Part shown: positions 32,381 to 44,985 of the stretch, piece after piece
How the letters are laid out: each line of letters opens with the position of its first letter
Numbering within the stretch: position 1 is the first letter of the stretch
From: Silene latifolia
Lineage: Eukaryota > Streptophyta > Magnoliopsida > Caryophyllales > Caryophyllaceae
Direction of reading: 5' to 3'
Length of the DNA: 64,000 nucleotides
NCBI RefSeq assembly: GCF_048544455.1
Contig: NC_133534.1
Location: 87,635,637-87,699,636, forward strand
Made by a program: the position numbers and the translations under genes
Notes under the pieces: model-generated
The model's database searches: none
What the model was told of the DNA's origin: nothing
What the model saw: only the letters and a program-made list of their open reading frames with translations

Positions 32381-33560
32381 TCAGGCGAATACGTTCTTGT
32401 ATCTGTTGAGCAGGTCAATGAACTGTTGTCTTTCCGAGGGGTCCAGGGTTGTCCCTATCCTAAGTTCTTGAGGGGTGTTGTTGATTCCTACGTTAATACG
32501 TTCGGTCTCCTCAATGACAGGGGTTCTGGTTTCCCGTTTGTCAAGTTCTTTGTCTATGTGAGGTGGGCAGTCACTCAAGTCAAATTTCTCACAGTCATTC
32601 AGAATTGCATTGTAGTTAAATTGAGACGAGTCATAAGCAAACTTAGCGTTCATTAGGTTGACACGAGCGAAAAGCTCGGAGAGAACAGACATCTCATGGT
32701 CAGTCAAAGGCGACACAGCAGAGGAGGTGGCCCCTAGAACAGGCTCCAGGTTATCACCTTTCATGGGAGTGGGGATGACCCTAGTAGACTCAGGCTCTGA
32801 ATCAGCCACGACTTTGTGATAAAACAGCGGGAAGGGGACCTTGACTGGGACACTAGGAATGTTAGGAGCTATGACAGACTCTGACTCTGACTCAAACTCA
32901 GATTCAGATTCTCCTTCACTTCCCTCTTTGAACATAGGGCCTTCTCCAGTTATGATCTTGAGAATACGGCCTCGGCGATCGGTCCACTTGACGGTCTTCC
33001 TCCAGCCTTGTGCAGCTTTCTCCGGGTCAGTGTCGGAGATCAAGGCGGTTGGGTCAAACTGGTTGTCCTTCAGGGCGATGTTGATGATGTCCTCATAGTC
33101 GAGGTGCTTGATGTTATCCTCTCCAAAGAGGAGGGTGACAGCTTGTCCATTGGGGCATGACGACGGCTTGGACTCGGTTGATGCAGCTTCGGTGTTATCG
33201 GGGATGAAGTAGCAGTCCTGGAAGACTTCCACACCCGGTTACCTGGTCTTGGCCATAGTGTCATAGATTGGCTTCGGAAAGCCATGGTAGAGCTCGGACT
33301 CTCCCTCGGGGACAAAGTATCCATTGAGAGTCAGATGATATGGACGGAGGATAACCCCATGCTTCTTGCGTTTTCGAGCTAGGAGGTTCATCTCCAAGAT
33401 ATCTTCATCGATAAGTTTATAGCCCAGTCCGAAAGGGATGTTGGGGACCTTAGCTTGTTTCAAGGGAGGTAAGGTGCTCTTTAGTGGATTGAGGGGCAGA
33501 CCTGGGAAGTAACCCTGGCGCATCATGATGTGGTTGACTTTGAGCAATCAAAGGGTGTTG
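32381..33560 (-). pseudogene. RET linker between protease and RT (broken)
   Basis: An open stretch of 283 codons (32381-33232) and one of 102 codons (33239-33547) are separated by a stop or frameshift. The first carries an acidic Ser/Glu/Asp run (around 32870-32930) and ends with LDPSERQQFIDLLNRYKNVFA, the segment just ahead of RT in Gypsy elements. The second includes FGLGYKLIDEDILEMNLLARKR. Its role apart from joining the domains is not known. Confidence 0.65.
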
Positions 33561-33569
33561 ATTCATCGG

Positions 33570-34190
33570 TTAAGGCGTTCACGACTTGGAATTCCAACAT
33601 TTCATTATCGTCCTCCTCAATGGCTTGGGAGGCTATTCCCTTTCTCATGACGGCTTTGATCCGGGAAGCTGGAATCGTGATCATTTGCCCGTTGAAGGGG
33701 ACGTGATTTTCTGGTGGAGAGTTAAGGTAACTACCTTGACGGCGTGAATCCAGGGACGTCCCAAGAGCATATTGAAGGAGGCGTCGATGTCGAACACCTG
33801 AAAACTGGTTTGCCTTTCCAGTGGTTCGGTTGCGACAGTTAGAGTGATAAGCCCTGCGACCTTGCGATGAGTGTCGTCGTAGGCGCGTACTCCTTGATTT
33901 GTCGGGACCAAGTCAGCTTCCTTAATACCCAGTTTGTGAGCCGTCATAAGGGGAATGACATTCACTGCGGACCCGTCATCTACAAGGACCATGGGCACAT
34001 TCTTCTTCAGATATTGTATGGTAATGTATAGGGCAAGATTATGATTGGCTCCGAAGGGAGGGATATCCTCTTTAGAGAAGACGGCCGGGTTGGTCAAGTC
34101 AGGGGCGTCCCTTGTCATGTGTGCCACTATTTCTTCGGGAGAGGAGGTGGAGGGCACAGTTAATTTTACTAAGGCCTGTAGCAAAGCTTG
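33570..34190 (-). pseudogene. RET aspartic protease
   Basis: The uninterrupted 33681-34184 stretch carries MVLVDDGSAVNVIPLMTAHK (active site D-D-G-S, again not the textbook D-S/T-G) and FNMLLGRPWIHAVKV. The upstream edge is in a different frame from gag. A stop just after the C-terminal motif detaches it from the linker. Confidence 0.8.
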
Positions 34191-34199
34191 TCGATGCTC

Positions 34200-36084
34200 A
34201 AAGAATGTCGCGATCAGTTGCCAAATTGAGATTTCGGCTTTTGCCTTCTGGAGCTGCTTGAGGATCGAATGCTCGGGAGCCTTTGGTTAAGTGCCCATGT
34301 CCGGGACGACTTGGTTTTTCGTTGTTGGAACGACCGTTGGATTGTTTGGGTTCTGATAGGGGTGTCCGGATCGGGTAAGGTGACCGATCTCCTTTGCCTA
34401 CTTCCCTGGGACGATATAGACATCCTCAACATCATCTCTCCATATGCCGTTAATTTCCGAATTCCGAGGTTACCTTGGAGGGGTATTCCTCGGTGGACAG
34501 TTTTTGTGAGAGTCATTTTTGTGGGGGTGATTCTTATGAGGGTAGTTATTGTGAGGCTTATTATTGTGGGGGTGATTATCGTGAGGTGCATGCCAGAATG
34601 GTCGCGGGAGCAATCCATCCTGGTAAGGGTAGTTTTGGGCGCTCGGGGGACTCTCCCTTGGGGGTGGTGGTGGAGGATTGAAGATAAGTCGACGGTAGGC
34701 ATCGTCAAGTCGGGGATCCTTTCGGAGAGACTTGCTATGGCTTCCTCAACTTGTTGGAACATGGCAAGCATAGTTGCGGCACTGAACACAAATACGCCGT
34801 CCGAGGGATTTTTCTCCCAGGCATTCACCTCGTCATCAACTGGCAGGATGAGGTGTGAGTAGTCCAGAGTTGGCTCATCATTGGGGATAGAGTGGATTCC
34901 CAAAGGGTTGGTTTTGTTGTTAGGCTTAGTTAGCGGGGGTAAAGGCAAATCCCCTTTTTCAATCATGTCTTGGATTATGTGTTTAAGTTTGAAGCAGGTT
35001 TCTGTGTCATGCCCTTTCCCTTGATGGTACTGACAGTAGGCATTGGGGTTCCAGAAGCGGGATTTCTTAGCATCGGTCGGATCCGGGGTGGGTCCGATTG
35101 GTTGTAACTTCCCCTGGTCCATGAGCTTCTTCAGGGCACTTGACTAAGTTGACCCTATATTAGTGAACACTCTCTGGGGGCGCTCAACTCTCTTGGCGGT
35201 TGGTTCAAGGAGGTTGACCTCATCAATCTTGTTCGTTTGACCATATGGGCGAGATCCGGTTGAGGTGGATCCCTGGTAGCCTCTGCCAGTGGTTTTGGCT
35301 AAGAGGCCCTTCCGGAGGTCATCTTCAATGTGTGTCCCCAGGATTTACAGATCCTGGAAGGTCTTAATGTTTTGGTACCTCAGTAGATTGGCATACACTG
35401 GGCGGAGATTGTTGACAAACTTTTCTACCAAGGTTGATTAACTCGGCTTGCTGACCAACTAAGTACTTACCCTCCTCAAACGGGTTAAGAACTTGGTGAA
35501 TCCCTCTTTGTCGTTCTATGTTAGGACCTCAAGAGTACGGGTATTGGCTTGGATTTCGACATTGTCGGCATATTGCTTAGCAAATTCAACTGCGACCTTA
35601 TCCCAAGTAGTAAGGTTCTTCGAATCAAGGGAGTAGTACCATTGGCGGGGGATCGGTTCCAGAGAGGATGGAAAGATCCAAGTGAAAAGTTCCTGTTTGA
35701 CCTCTTTTATGGCCAGGTAGTCTTTGAAGGCACGGATATGATTGAGTGGGTCCTCCACTCCTTTGAACTTGGGCACATCAGTCAGGGTAAAGTTGTCAGG
35801 TAATTGAACCCCAACAGGTTCGAACCTTCGGTTGTTCTCAAGATGGATATTGTTACCCCGGGCTAGGAGCTATTGCTCCAGGAGCTTGAGCCTTTTCTCA
35901 GTTTCAGTCAAGGCAGAGTGTTGTGTTCTCCAGCTTATTTGTTTTCCAGGGTGTAGATACGGGTCTCGATGTGGTCCAGAGTGACCTTAAGAGCGGTGAG
36001 CAGGCTGGCTAGCTGAGCAGTCGTGACATCTCTGTTGTTATCATTATTGTTGTTGTTGACAGACGAAGTTGAAGATGGGGCCAT
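34200..36084 (-). pseudogene. RET gag (broken)
   Basis: It starts at the minus-strand ATG 36084 (MAPSSTSSVNNNNNDNN), followed by a likely coiled coil (LTALKVTLDHIETRIYTLENK) and a TAA. The Gag core MPKFKGVEDPLNHIRAFKDYL…WYYSLDSKNLTTWDKV lies at 35516-35776. A zinc knuckle CQYHQGKGHDTETC near 35020 is followed by a long Pro/Ser/Thr-rich, repetitive part (34300-34700). Several stops and shifts lie between 35120 and 35515. It would build the particle. Confidence 0.8.
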
Positions 36085-37181
36085 GGTTCTGAGGCAGAAA
36101 AATGGCTCACATTACAACTCGATCCGACACAGCTCAAAGACTAAACGCAGACAACACAAAGGGCGAGACAAGGATCAGACTCAACAAGACGAGGATGACC
36201 GTGAGTGGCACCTCGGTGCTGACTCGATATATGATGTCACGGTGTTGACCGAACTTTTGACACGCGTCCAATGTAGTGCCGTGGCGCCATTGAACGAGTT
36301 TTGTGATGAGACGACTCATAAGTAAAGACCCATAAGTACGTTTGCTTCGACTCGATAGACACGAGGCGAAATTGGAACGGTCGACTGAAGTTTTCGAAAA
36401 TAGAAATTTCCAAAAAGATTCATTTGTTGCTTTATGGACGGCTTCCGAAGATAGAGATCCCCGCAAGTCGGTCAGTTGAAAGGGTTGTCTTGAGTTTATT
36501 TGCAAAAGACGGTTTCTAGTTTGAATCGGCTCGGAAAATAATGTATTGTCTCCCAACACGGTTTTTTGAAATTCAAAATTATATGTTTTGAAAATCGAGT
36601 TTGAAATGTTTAAAGAGGTCTCGAGGACGATGCATGGTCCTTGGGATCTCGAAAGTGTCTCGAGAAAAGGGTGTGTGCTTTTCTCGAGTTTTGAAAGAGA
36701 CATTGTCGGCGCGAAACGGGTTAAAATCCGTGTCTAGACTCGGCGATTATAACGGCGTTAAAAGGTGATTTGAAATGGTTGTAGAAAACCGAGTTTGAAA
36801 ATCGTCATTACGACGGCCTAAAAAGGCGTGTTGAAATGGTTATAAAAATCAGGTTTGAAAAATCGTCATTACGACGGCCTAGAAAGGCGTGTTTAAGTGG
36901 TTATGAAAACCGGGTTTGAAAATCGTCATTACGACGACCTAGAAAGGAGTGTTGAAGTGGTTATAAAAACCGGGTTTTGAAAATCGTCATTACGACGGCT
37001 TAGAAAGGCGTGTTGAAGTGGTTTTAAAAACCGGGTTTGAAAATTGTCATTACGACGGCCTAGAAAGGCGTTCAACGGTCGGCGAAAGACCGAGGTTTAA
37101 AATGGCCATTATAACGGCGCAAAAAGGGTATTTTTGAAAGTTTGAAAATGACACGGAAGGACTTATGATCAAGTAGCACAT
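36085..37181 (-). other. RET leader, gag-proximal part
   Basis: Non-coding. It holds the 60-bp tandem repeat (36727-37110). The COPB target site AAGCA lies immediately after, and the leader resumes at 45977. Confidence 0.75.
36727..37110. repeat. RET leader tandem repeat, period 60-61 bp
   Basis: The anchor CGTCATTACGACGG or a near match occurs at 36803, 36864, 36924, 36985 and 37045, with less regular units on each side (GATTATAACGGCG near 36745 and CATTATAACGGCG near 37106). Each unit also carries GGTTTGAAAA and AAAGGCGTGTTGAA-like strings. Confidence 0.88.
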
Positions 37182-37186
37182 AAGCA
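37182..37186. other. COPB target site duplication, left copy
   Basis: AAGCA directly before the LTR start, repeated at 45972-45976 directly after the other LTR. Confidence 0.92.
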
Positions 37187-38169
37187 TGTAGGGTTATATC
37201 CGTATAAGACCCTTTAAATTTAAGGATTATAACGTAAATTTAATACGTGATTATAGTCATAAAACGAAAACATGAGAAAGACAATAAAGCATTAGAAATA
37301 ACCTCCGGTCCTAGTGCAATTCGGCAATGAGAGATCAAAGTAGACCTCCTCCTAATTGTTGCACCCAAGATCGTCTGAGAAATGCCCGTGTGCTAGAAAT
37401 GCTCTCTAATTGACTTGCAATATCGAGAGAGCTATTGTGAGGTCTTTCTGATGTGAGATCTAGAGATTTCAGAGAAAAATGTTCTGAAAACCCTAATTTT
37501 TCGAGAATCAATGATTAGGTTAAACAAGAAGGAGAAGGCTCTCCTTTTTGTTCTTCTAATTCGGCCAAGCCGAGTCCATGGGGAGGAAATGGGCTTTTCC
37601 ATTTCCTCTTCATTTTAACTCGTAGTCCGAACCCAAAATGACTAAATGTATATGACGCGGTTTTTATAAATCGTCATCAGTTATCGGTTATTAAAGCATC
37701 AACTAATAATACGGATTAGTTGAAACATTAATACATGTCCGACAAAGACGATATTGTATAATTATATTCAATATACATTTAATTAAATATAAAACGGTTA
37801 TATTCAATTTACGAATTAACTGCTTAATTCGCCTTAGCCATTATTATTTAATCCGTATTAAATAACATATCTCAACATCACATTTTGACTTATTATTAGT
37901 CAAATAACTCGGACTAACTGGTTAGTCAATTTTGGCATCTACATGACAGTATTTTCATACTGTCACCTCTCAAACGTATCCTATAGGTGTGACTTTTAGG
38001 GACCAGTTGATCACCGCCATCTGTATGACAATAACGTCAAACTTATCTAGCAAGCCAACCGTTATTGATAAACGTGGATCAACTGATAATAATACCAAAA
38101 GTATGCCCTTTGATCCTTTTAGAGATTTATAAGTCCTTGCACTAACTGTTAAGGACACCAACCCCAACA
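37187..38169 (-). repeat. COPB 3' LTR (983 bp)
   Basis: Starts TGTAGGGTTATATCC and ends CCCCAACA. The polypurine tract (minus strand AAGTGGGAGCT) is adjacent inside. The short minus-strand frame crossing its end is LTR sequence, not a gene. Confidence 0.93.
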
Positions 38170-38285
38170 AGCTCCCACTTGTCCGTACAAGTGTATGTGC
38201 AATGACGTTATCCGCACTAACTGGAGGACACAAGCTCCAACAAACTCCCACTTGTCCGTACAAGTGTATGTGCGATAACCGATTC
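38140..38285 (-). repeat. Tandem copy of the LTR end plus PPT in COPB
   Basis: The 75-base block that starts CACTAACTG, contains an LTR terminus and CTCCCACTTGTCCGTACAAG, and ends GTGTATGTGC is present at 38140 and again at 38215. The outer copy has the COPB terminus CCAACCCCAACA. The inner copy has GCTCCAACA, the COPC-type terminus. Confidence 0.85.
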
Positions 38286-39033
38286 TCATATTCATTTAAA
38301 ATTTCTCCCACTCAATGTAAAACAATTTGCAGATCTGGATCCACAAAGGTCGTATTTTACAATCGATCTGTATCATGAGTGGTTTCCCCGACTAGAGAGT
38401 AACTTAACTGATAAAACGAATCCGTATCCGAGCATGGCCATGCATTTCGATTCTGACTCCTCGAGTGGCCCCGAGAAATATCGAGTACACGATAAAGGCT
38501 GAATATTTCCTTCAACTCGAACTCCTTCCGATCTAAGCACACGCATGAAATGACCCGAGAAAAAAAATCTACTTGGCCCCCTGTTACGGATGACCGTGAG
38601 AAAGAAACCAAAGTCACCCAAAATCTGCCGTAGTCTCAAGAGACAGTCGATAGTCAAAAGAATCGACTCTTAGGATCACCATGGAGGTCCTATCCACGAC
38701 CAGGCAGCGAATGTTATAAAACATTTAGGACTCCACGTCGATGTCACAATGGTGTCCTACGAAATATCCGTATAAATCGCCTCTGTGATTGGTCAGTCAA
38801 CTGGTTGACTTATGGCTCGTTGAACCCACCATCAACCAACGTCACAAAATAATTGCCAGAGTTATCAGCTCATGTGGGCAATTAAGGACTGAAAAATATA
38901 ATGTTCGTTCAGTTCACTTTGTGGTGTTCAAAAATTGTCGTACAATTCCACATGAACAACAAAATATATAAATATCAAAACGATGATGTCGTATAGAGTA
39001 CAAAAGGGAATGAATCTAATCCATAAAAGAGTA

Positions 39034-42000
39034 CTACAACTTAGGAACACGTTTAATTCCCATGGAATTAACATGCCCTTCATGCTTATCTTGTCGTAAT
39101 GGTTTAGTGAGAGGATCTGCTATGTTATCATCTGTAGCAATCTTTTCTATCACTACTTCCTTTTGCTCCACGTAATCTCGGATTAGATGAGCTTTCCGTT
39201 GTACATGTCTAGACTTGTTGCTAGACTTTGGCTCCTTAGCTTGGAAGATGGCACCACTATTGTCGCAATAGATGGTGATCGGGTCATTCGAACTAGGCAC
39301 TACAGATAGTCCATGTAAGAATTGACGCATCCATATCGCTTCCTTTGTAGCTTCAGACGCGGCATAGTACTCGGACTCAGTCGTAGAATCTGTAATGTGA
39401 TTTGTTTCGAACTCTTCCGGTGATGCGGCGCCATTAAGAGTAAAAACGAATCCAGTCGAGATTTCGATTCATCTCGATCCGTTTGGAAGCTAGCATCTGC
39501 GTAACCGGTTGCGCATAGCTTTTGAGGGCCTCCATAAGTCAATGCCCAATCTTTAGTCCTCCGTAGGTACTTAAGAATGTTCTTGATGACCACCAATGTG
39601 ATTCACCGGATCTTTGTTGGAATCGACTTGTCATACTCAATGCATAAGGAATCCATGTCATGCGCTCTTTCTCTTCCGGTGTCTCTGGTGACTGAGACTT
39701 GCTCAAATGCACCCCTGGAGCCATAGGAAGAAACCCCTTCTTGGAGTTACTCATCTTTGAATCTCTCTAGGACTTTGTCTATGTAAGACTCGATCGAGAG
39801 ATAGCATCCGTCGTGATCTATCTCGATAGATACGGATGCCTAGAATTCTTTGTGCCTCACCCAGATCTTTCATCTGGAAATGGTTTTTCGACCATACTTT
39901 CACCGAAGTTAAGAGAGGTATGTCATTCCCAATCAGGAGTATGTCGTCAACATACAATATTAGGAAGACAATCTTGCTCCCACTCGACTTGATATATAGA
40001 CATGGTTCCTCGACCGATCGAGTAAATCCATTTTCTTTTATCACTTGGTCGAAGCGATGATTCCAACTCCTTGATGCTTGCTTAAGTCCATAAATGGACC
40101 GCTTAAGCTTGCACACTTTCTTAGGATGTTCTGGATCGATGAAACCTTCGGGTTGTACCATGTACAACTCTTCCTCCAAAAAGCTGTTTAAGAAGGCGGT
40201 TTTAACGTCCATTTGCCAAATTTCATAGTCATGAAAAGCGGCAATCGCTAAGATAATCCGAATGGAACGCAGCATGACTACGGGTGCAAAAATCTCATCG
40301 TAGTGCAAACCTGGCACTTGGGTGAAACCTTTAGCAACTAGTCGTGCTTTATAGATATCTTGTTGACCTTCCACAGAATGCTTTATCTTGTAAAGCCATT
40401 TGCATTGAAGGGGACGAACCTTAGCAGGTAAGTCAACAAGATCCCATACGTTGTTCTCATACATAGAGTCCATCTCGGATTGCATGGCCTCAAGCCATAG
40501 CTTTGAGTCAGAACTAGTCATGGCACCTTTATAGGTTGCGGGTTCACTACTCGTTAAGAGTAGAACGTCATCTATGTCATGTTCCTCGACCATACCAATG
40601 TATCATGCGGAGGAATAGAGACTCTTCCCGACCTCCTAGGTTCCTCAGGAATGTTAACCGCAGCCGGGATTGAAGGAATAGGTTCCTCCAATGGTTGCTC
40701 GGTATTTGGTTCTGGAATCTCCGACAGGTCGAAGGTTCTATCACTCTTTGCATTCTCGAGAAATTCCTTCTCTAAGAATGTCGCACTAGCCGCAACAAAA
40801 ACGCGTTGTTCGGTTGGCGAATAGAAGTAATGACCAAGTGTTCCTTTAGGATAACCTATAAAGTATGTCTTGACCGATCGCGGGCCGAGCTTATCCTCGT
40901 GTCTCCACTTGACATAAGCCTCGCAGCCCCAAACCCGTATAAAGGACAAGTTAGGGACCGTTCCCTTCCATAGTTCATATGGAGTCTTGTCACATGACTT
41001 TTAGACGGACTTCGGTTAAGTATTAGAGCGGCTGACAAAAGAGCATAACCCCACAATGAGTCAGGCAACACGGTGTGACTCATCATGGATCAAACCATAT
41101 CAAGTAGTGTTCGATTTCTCCGCTCGGACACACCATTCAATTGAGGTGTTCCAGGTGGAGTTAACTGTAGGGCAATCCCACAGTCTTTAAGGTGTTGATC
41201 AAACTCGTGAGAAAGATACTCGCCACCACGATCTGAACGTAGTGTTTTAATCTTTCTAACCAATAGGTTCTGTACCCTATTCTGGTATTCCTTGAATTTC
41301 TCAAAGGATTCACTTTTGCTCTTCATTAAGTAGACATAGCCATATCTACTTAAATCGTCCGTGAAAGTGATGAAATACCTATAGCCTTCTCGTGCGGTGA
41401 TTGACATAGGACCACATACATTCGTGTGTATGAGTCCTAATAGGTCAGCAGCGCGCATTCCAACACCTTTGAAGGAAATACGAGTCATCTTACCGATGAG
41501 ACATGATTCACACGTGCCAAATGATTGAAAATCAAAGGCCGAGATAGCTCCATTCTTGATGAGCTGTTTAACGCGTTTCTCATTAATGTATCCCATACGG
41601 CACTGCCATAGATACGTTTGATCTTTGTCACCAACCTTTAACCTTTTATTCATTACGTGTAATATTTCAGTGGTCTGATCTAAAACATAAATTCCGTTCA
41701 TGGAGACTGCCTTGCCGTAAATCATATCGTGTAATGAGAAAATGCAAGAATTATTCTCTATTACAAATGAAAAACCAAGTTTATCAAGTGCAGAAACTGA
41801 AATAATGTTTTTCGAAAGACTGGGTACATAATAGCAGTTATATAAAGATAACTCAAATCCGCTAGGAAGCTGGATCACATATGTTCCCCTCGAGACGGCA
41901 GCCACTCGTGCTCCATTCCCGACACGCAGGTCCACCTCACCCTTTACGAGGGGTTCGATGTTTCGGAGCCCCTGCACATGATTACACAGATGAGAACCAC

Positions 42001-42043
42001 AACCAGTATCATGCACCCAAGTTCCGTAACTTGCGTGGTTAAT
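39034..42043 (-). pseudogene. COPB pol: protease, integrase, RT, RNase H (broken)
   Basis: Protease: HDTGCGSHLCNH near 42005, with intact active-site triplet but preceded by an in-frame TAG near 42045. Integrase: IHTNVCGPMS near 41420 (Asn for the first catalytic Asp; siblings have IHTDVCG), RSDRGGEYLSHEF near 41230 and SERRNRTLLDMV near 41110. RT: MDVKTAFLNS near 40210 with the motif-A Asp retained (lost in COPA and COPC), and YVDDILLIG near 39950. RNase H: DPITIYCDNSGAIFQAK and HEGHVNSMGIKRVPKL at the end. Frames break near 41088, 40900, 40590, 39752, 39570 and 39320. Confidence 0.9.
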
Positions 42044-42999
42044 CTAAATCATATGAATAAAAGTAGAAGAAGAAGAAGACATACCAACAGGTTTAACACG
42101 ACCTGCCTTTAAGTCCTCATGATAAACAGGACATGTACGCCTCCAATGCCCAGTCTTGTGGCAATGATGGCATTCCATGTTTTCATTCTTGCTCTTTGTC
42201 GTGCCTGATGAGGTGCTCGACTCACCAGGCCCACTCTTACCTGAACCCGACTTCTTGAACTTCGGTTTACCTCTCGCTAGGTTTGCACGAGCTTTGCCCT
42301 TACCTTTCCCTTTGTTTGACACAACGAGAACATCCTGTTTCAAGCTCCCACTGAACTTCATGTCCTTCTCGGTCTGTACGAGAAGGGAGTGCAGTTCATG
42401 TGGGGTTTTCTTCAAATCATTCATATAGTAATTCGCTCTAAATTTCGAAAAACCATCGTGGAGTGAATGAAGCATGCGGTCGATAACAATGTTCTCGCTG
42501 ATGTTACAATTAAAGGTCTCTAGCTTCTCGACATTCTCAATCATGCTCAGAATGTGTGGGCTAACTGGTTGGCCCTTCTGGAGTCTCGCATCAAAGAAGC
42601 GAGTGGTATGCTCATAGGTCACGATTCTCGGTGCTTTCGAGAATTCCTTGGTGAGCGTGGTGAAAATCTTGTTTGCACCATGGGCTATGAAGCGTTTCTG
42701 CAAATTGGGTTCCATTGCAAAAATGAGTACGTTTTTAATCGCTTTGCTTCCATACAGAAATCATTAAACTTGGTGATTTCAGCAGCTCTAGCCGTGGGAC
42801 TGGGTTTGCGGGATGGGCTCTAATAGATATTTGAGCTTCCCGTCGCCAGGCGGCAGATTCGTAATGCCGCCTCCCAATCCGCGAAGTTTGATCCATCATT
42901 CTTGATCGAGTGGACTGATTCATCCGATTCATGAAGATCCGGCCGGGACTCACGGTCCAATGTGGCACTTGGCATTGGGTTATCGTAGAACTTGACCAT
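42044..42999 (-). pseudogene. COPB gag (broken)
   Basis: The minus-strand ATG at 42999 gives MVKFYDNPMPSATLD, unlike the MAGNN start of COPA and COPC. Frames shift near 42960, 42880 and 42720. The open part 42044-42715 holds TKEFSKAPRIVTYEHTTRFFD, IENVEKLETFNCNISENIV, a Lys/Gly/Ser-rich tail and the zinc knuckle CHHCHKTGHWRRTC near 42150. Confidence 0.85.
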
Positions 43000-44971
43000 T
43001 TGTTATTAGCAGTTTAAAAATACGTGATCTACACTGAAAAAGAAAGAAAAACAAAACGAAATAATCAACTCATCGAGGTGATTTAAGTCTATTTTAAAAT
43101 ACATTTTAACATGTAGACTCTCGCACTTGCATAATTGATCTCCCTCAAGAATGATACAAGTGATCCCAAGACTCAATTTCCGTAAATTGATAAGCCAACT
43201 GTTTAGCTAATTCTTCCGTAAGAACTCTCGGTCGATAGATTTCTGTAAATCCTATCTATAGTCCACCATGATCACAGGATCGTACGAGTGACCATAGTGT
43301 TGAGATAAAATAGGTCAATCGGTTCCAACTTACCCGACGTAGAAGGGGTCATATTATGCCTACCGACGAAGAAGGGACTCATTGGAGTTTGACCTATAAA
43401 GACCGTTCTCAATTTTGGTTTATACGAGGAAGATCCCATCAACTAAATTATAATTCATATTAAGTGAACGAATAACTAGCGTCTGCGTGAATGAATTAAT
43501 TTGGGTGATGGCTTAAAAACATGTGACATAAGAATGTCAAAGAAAACTAACTCGTGACCTCTATATGTGTCAGTTTTCATGCAATAATTAGGTGGTTTGG
43601 TTTTAGGCGGAATATGATGCATATTATCGTTACAAAAATAAATAAGAAGAATGCAATACGTAAATAAAAATTTCCTAGTGTGGCCTATCCTAATAAAAAG
43701 AACATAAAACGACTTTGGAATCCACCGTTGGACCCGAGAAGCTTGTCTTGATGTTCCATCTTGATCCATGTAGCGGGAGTGAGCATCCGGTCTCCATCTT
43801 TGGTCTTCTCAAAAATTACATTTAAAATTACAAAATATAACCTATTTACATTCTAATTAAAAACTGTAATTACAAGTGAAAAATCCAAAACGGAGATACG
43901 AGATCTCAAAATACAACCAAGACCGTGTTCCATCATTACGGTAACACGTTCTACTAAGGCCACACTAAGTTACAACTGATTGTAAAATTAAATACGTAAT
44001 AAAAGGCATTCACAAGCATTCAAAATTAACGATGAATAAAAATGCATCAACTAAAAACAAATTCATTCGTGACATAATTCCGTAATTATGTAAAATTTAT
44101 CCAAACCACCTTTTAATGATTAAAATCCATGTGATAAAACCGCTTCTATCAATTTAATTTTAATCAAATACAATCCGTTACTTTAAATACGCTTTAAAAT
44201 AACTTAATGGTACGTGTGTGAACCGTTTCACAATCATAGCGAGTGTACAATATCCGTATAATGTACATTTTATGGCCAAAAGAGAATTTTTAGACAAAAA
44301 GAGTAAAATTCAAAACTGCCAAAACAAAATCCCTCAATCCAGGGACAAAAGTGCTCGATCGAGGAACTAAAGGGCTCGATCGACTGAACTGCTAGTCGAT
44401 CGAGAGGTATGCTAATCAGGAAGTACTGGTGGTCGATCGAGGACTTTTATCAGCAATACTGCTCGATCGAGTACGAGGACTTCTCGATCGAGCAGTGGGG
44501 TTTTAAAAGTGGCCGATCGAGTACAGCAAGGACTCGATCGAGTAACAACAAGACAAAAAAAGCTCTCGATCGAGTAGAAATCCACTCGATCGAGACCAAA
44601 CAAGTTCTGAAATCCAAAACCCTCGTGAAAACAGATTTTACGATACAAAACCAAATTCAATTTGATCTAAAACGCATGAAATCAATTCAACAATTGACAA
44701 AACTTGACATGTTGCTATAATCTCCGTATAAAATAACAACATGTAAAAGAATAAATCGAAAAACAAACCAAAACAACCGTGTAAATACATGTCACGGTTT
44801 CAAAAGATTTCAGCCGTGTAAACTGGACACGGTTTTCGAGACAAGGAAAAAACGCAGCAACAAAAAAAAAAATTTTGAGATAAAAAAAACCTGCTGCCTC
44901 ACGGTTTTCAAGCAAAAATTATCAATCCAATTCCGTTTAATGAAAAACACATAGAAAATTTACGTGGCCAC
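43000..44971 (-). other. COPB leader (non-coding)
   Basis: No gene is present. Blocks match the COPA and COPC leaders as far as the anchor TGGCCAAAA at 44273-44281. After it COPB has its own sequence: a CTCGATCGAG array (44354-44594) and, at 44770-44910, several CCGTGT / ACACGG inverted pairs. Confidence 0.75.
44354..44594. repeat. COPB leader array of CTCGATCGAG palindromes
   Basis: Six perfect copies lie at 44354, 44462, 44483, 44533, 44565 and 44585. Four copies with one change lie at 44375, 44395, 44432 and 44512. That is ten sites in 241 bases, irregularly spaced, with unrelated sequence between. Confidence 0.93.
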
Positions 44972-44983
44972 GCTCTGATACCA
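44972..44983 (-). other. COPB primer binding site
   Basis: TGGTATCAGAGC on the minus strand, two bases inside the LTR; initiator-tRNA-Met type. Confidence 0.93.
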
Positions 44984-44985
44984 CT

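Noticed and set aside
44354..44594. Regular-looking palindrome arrays as a CRISPR array
   Set aside because: The unit is only 10 bases, spacing is irregular, there are no cas genes, and the context is a plant retrotransposon leader.
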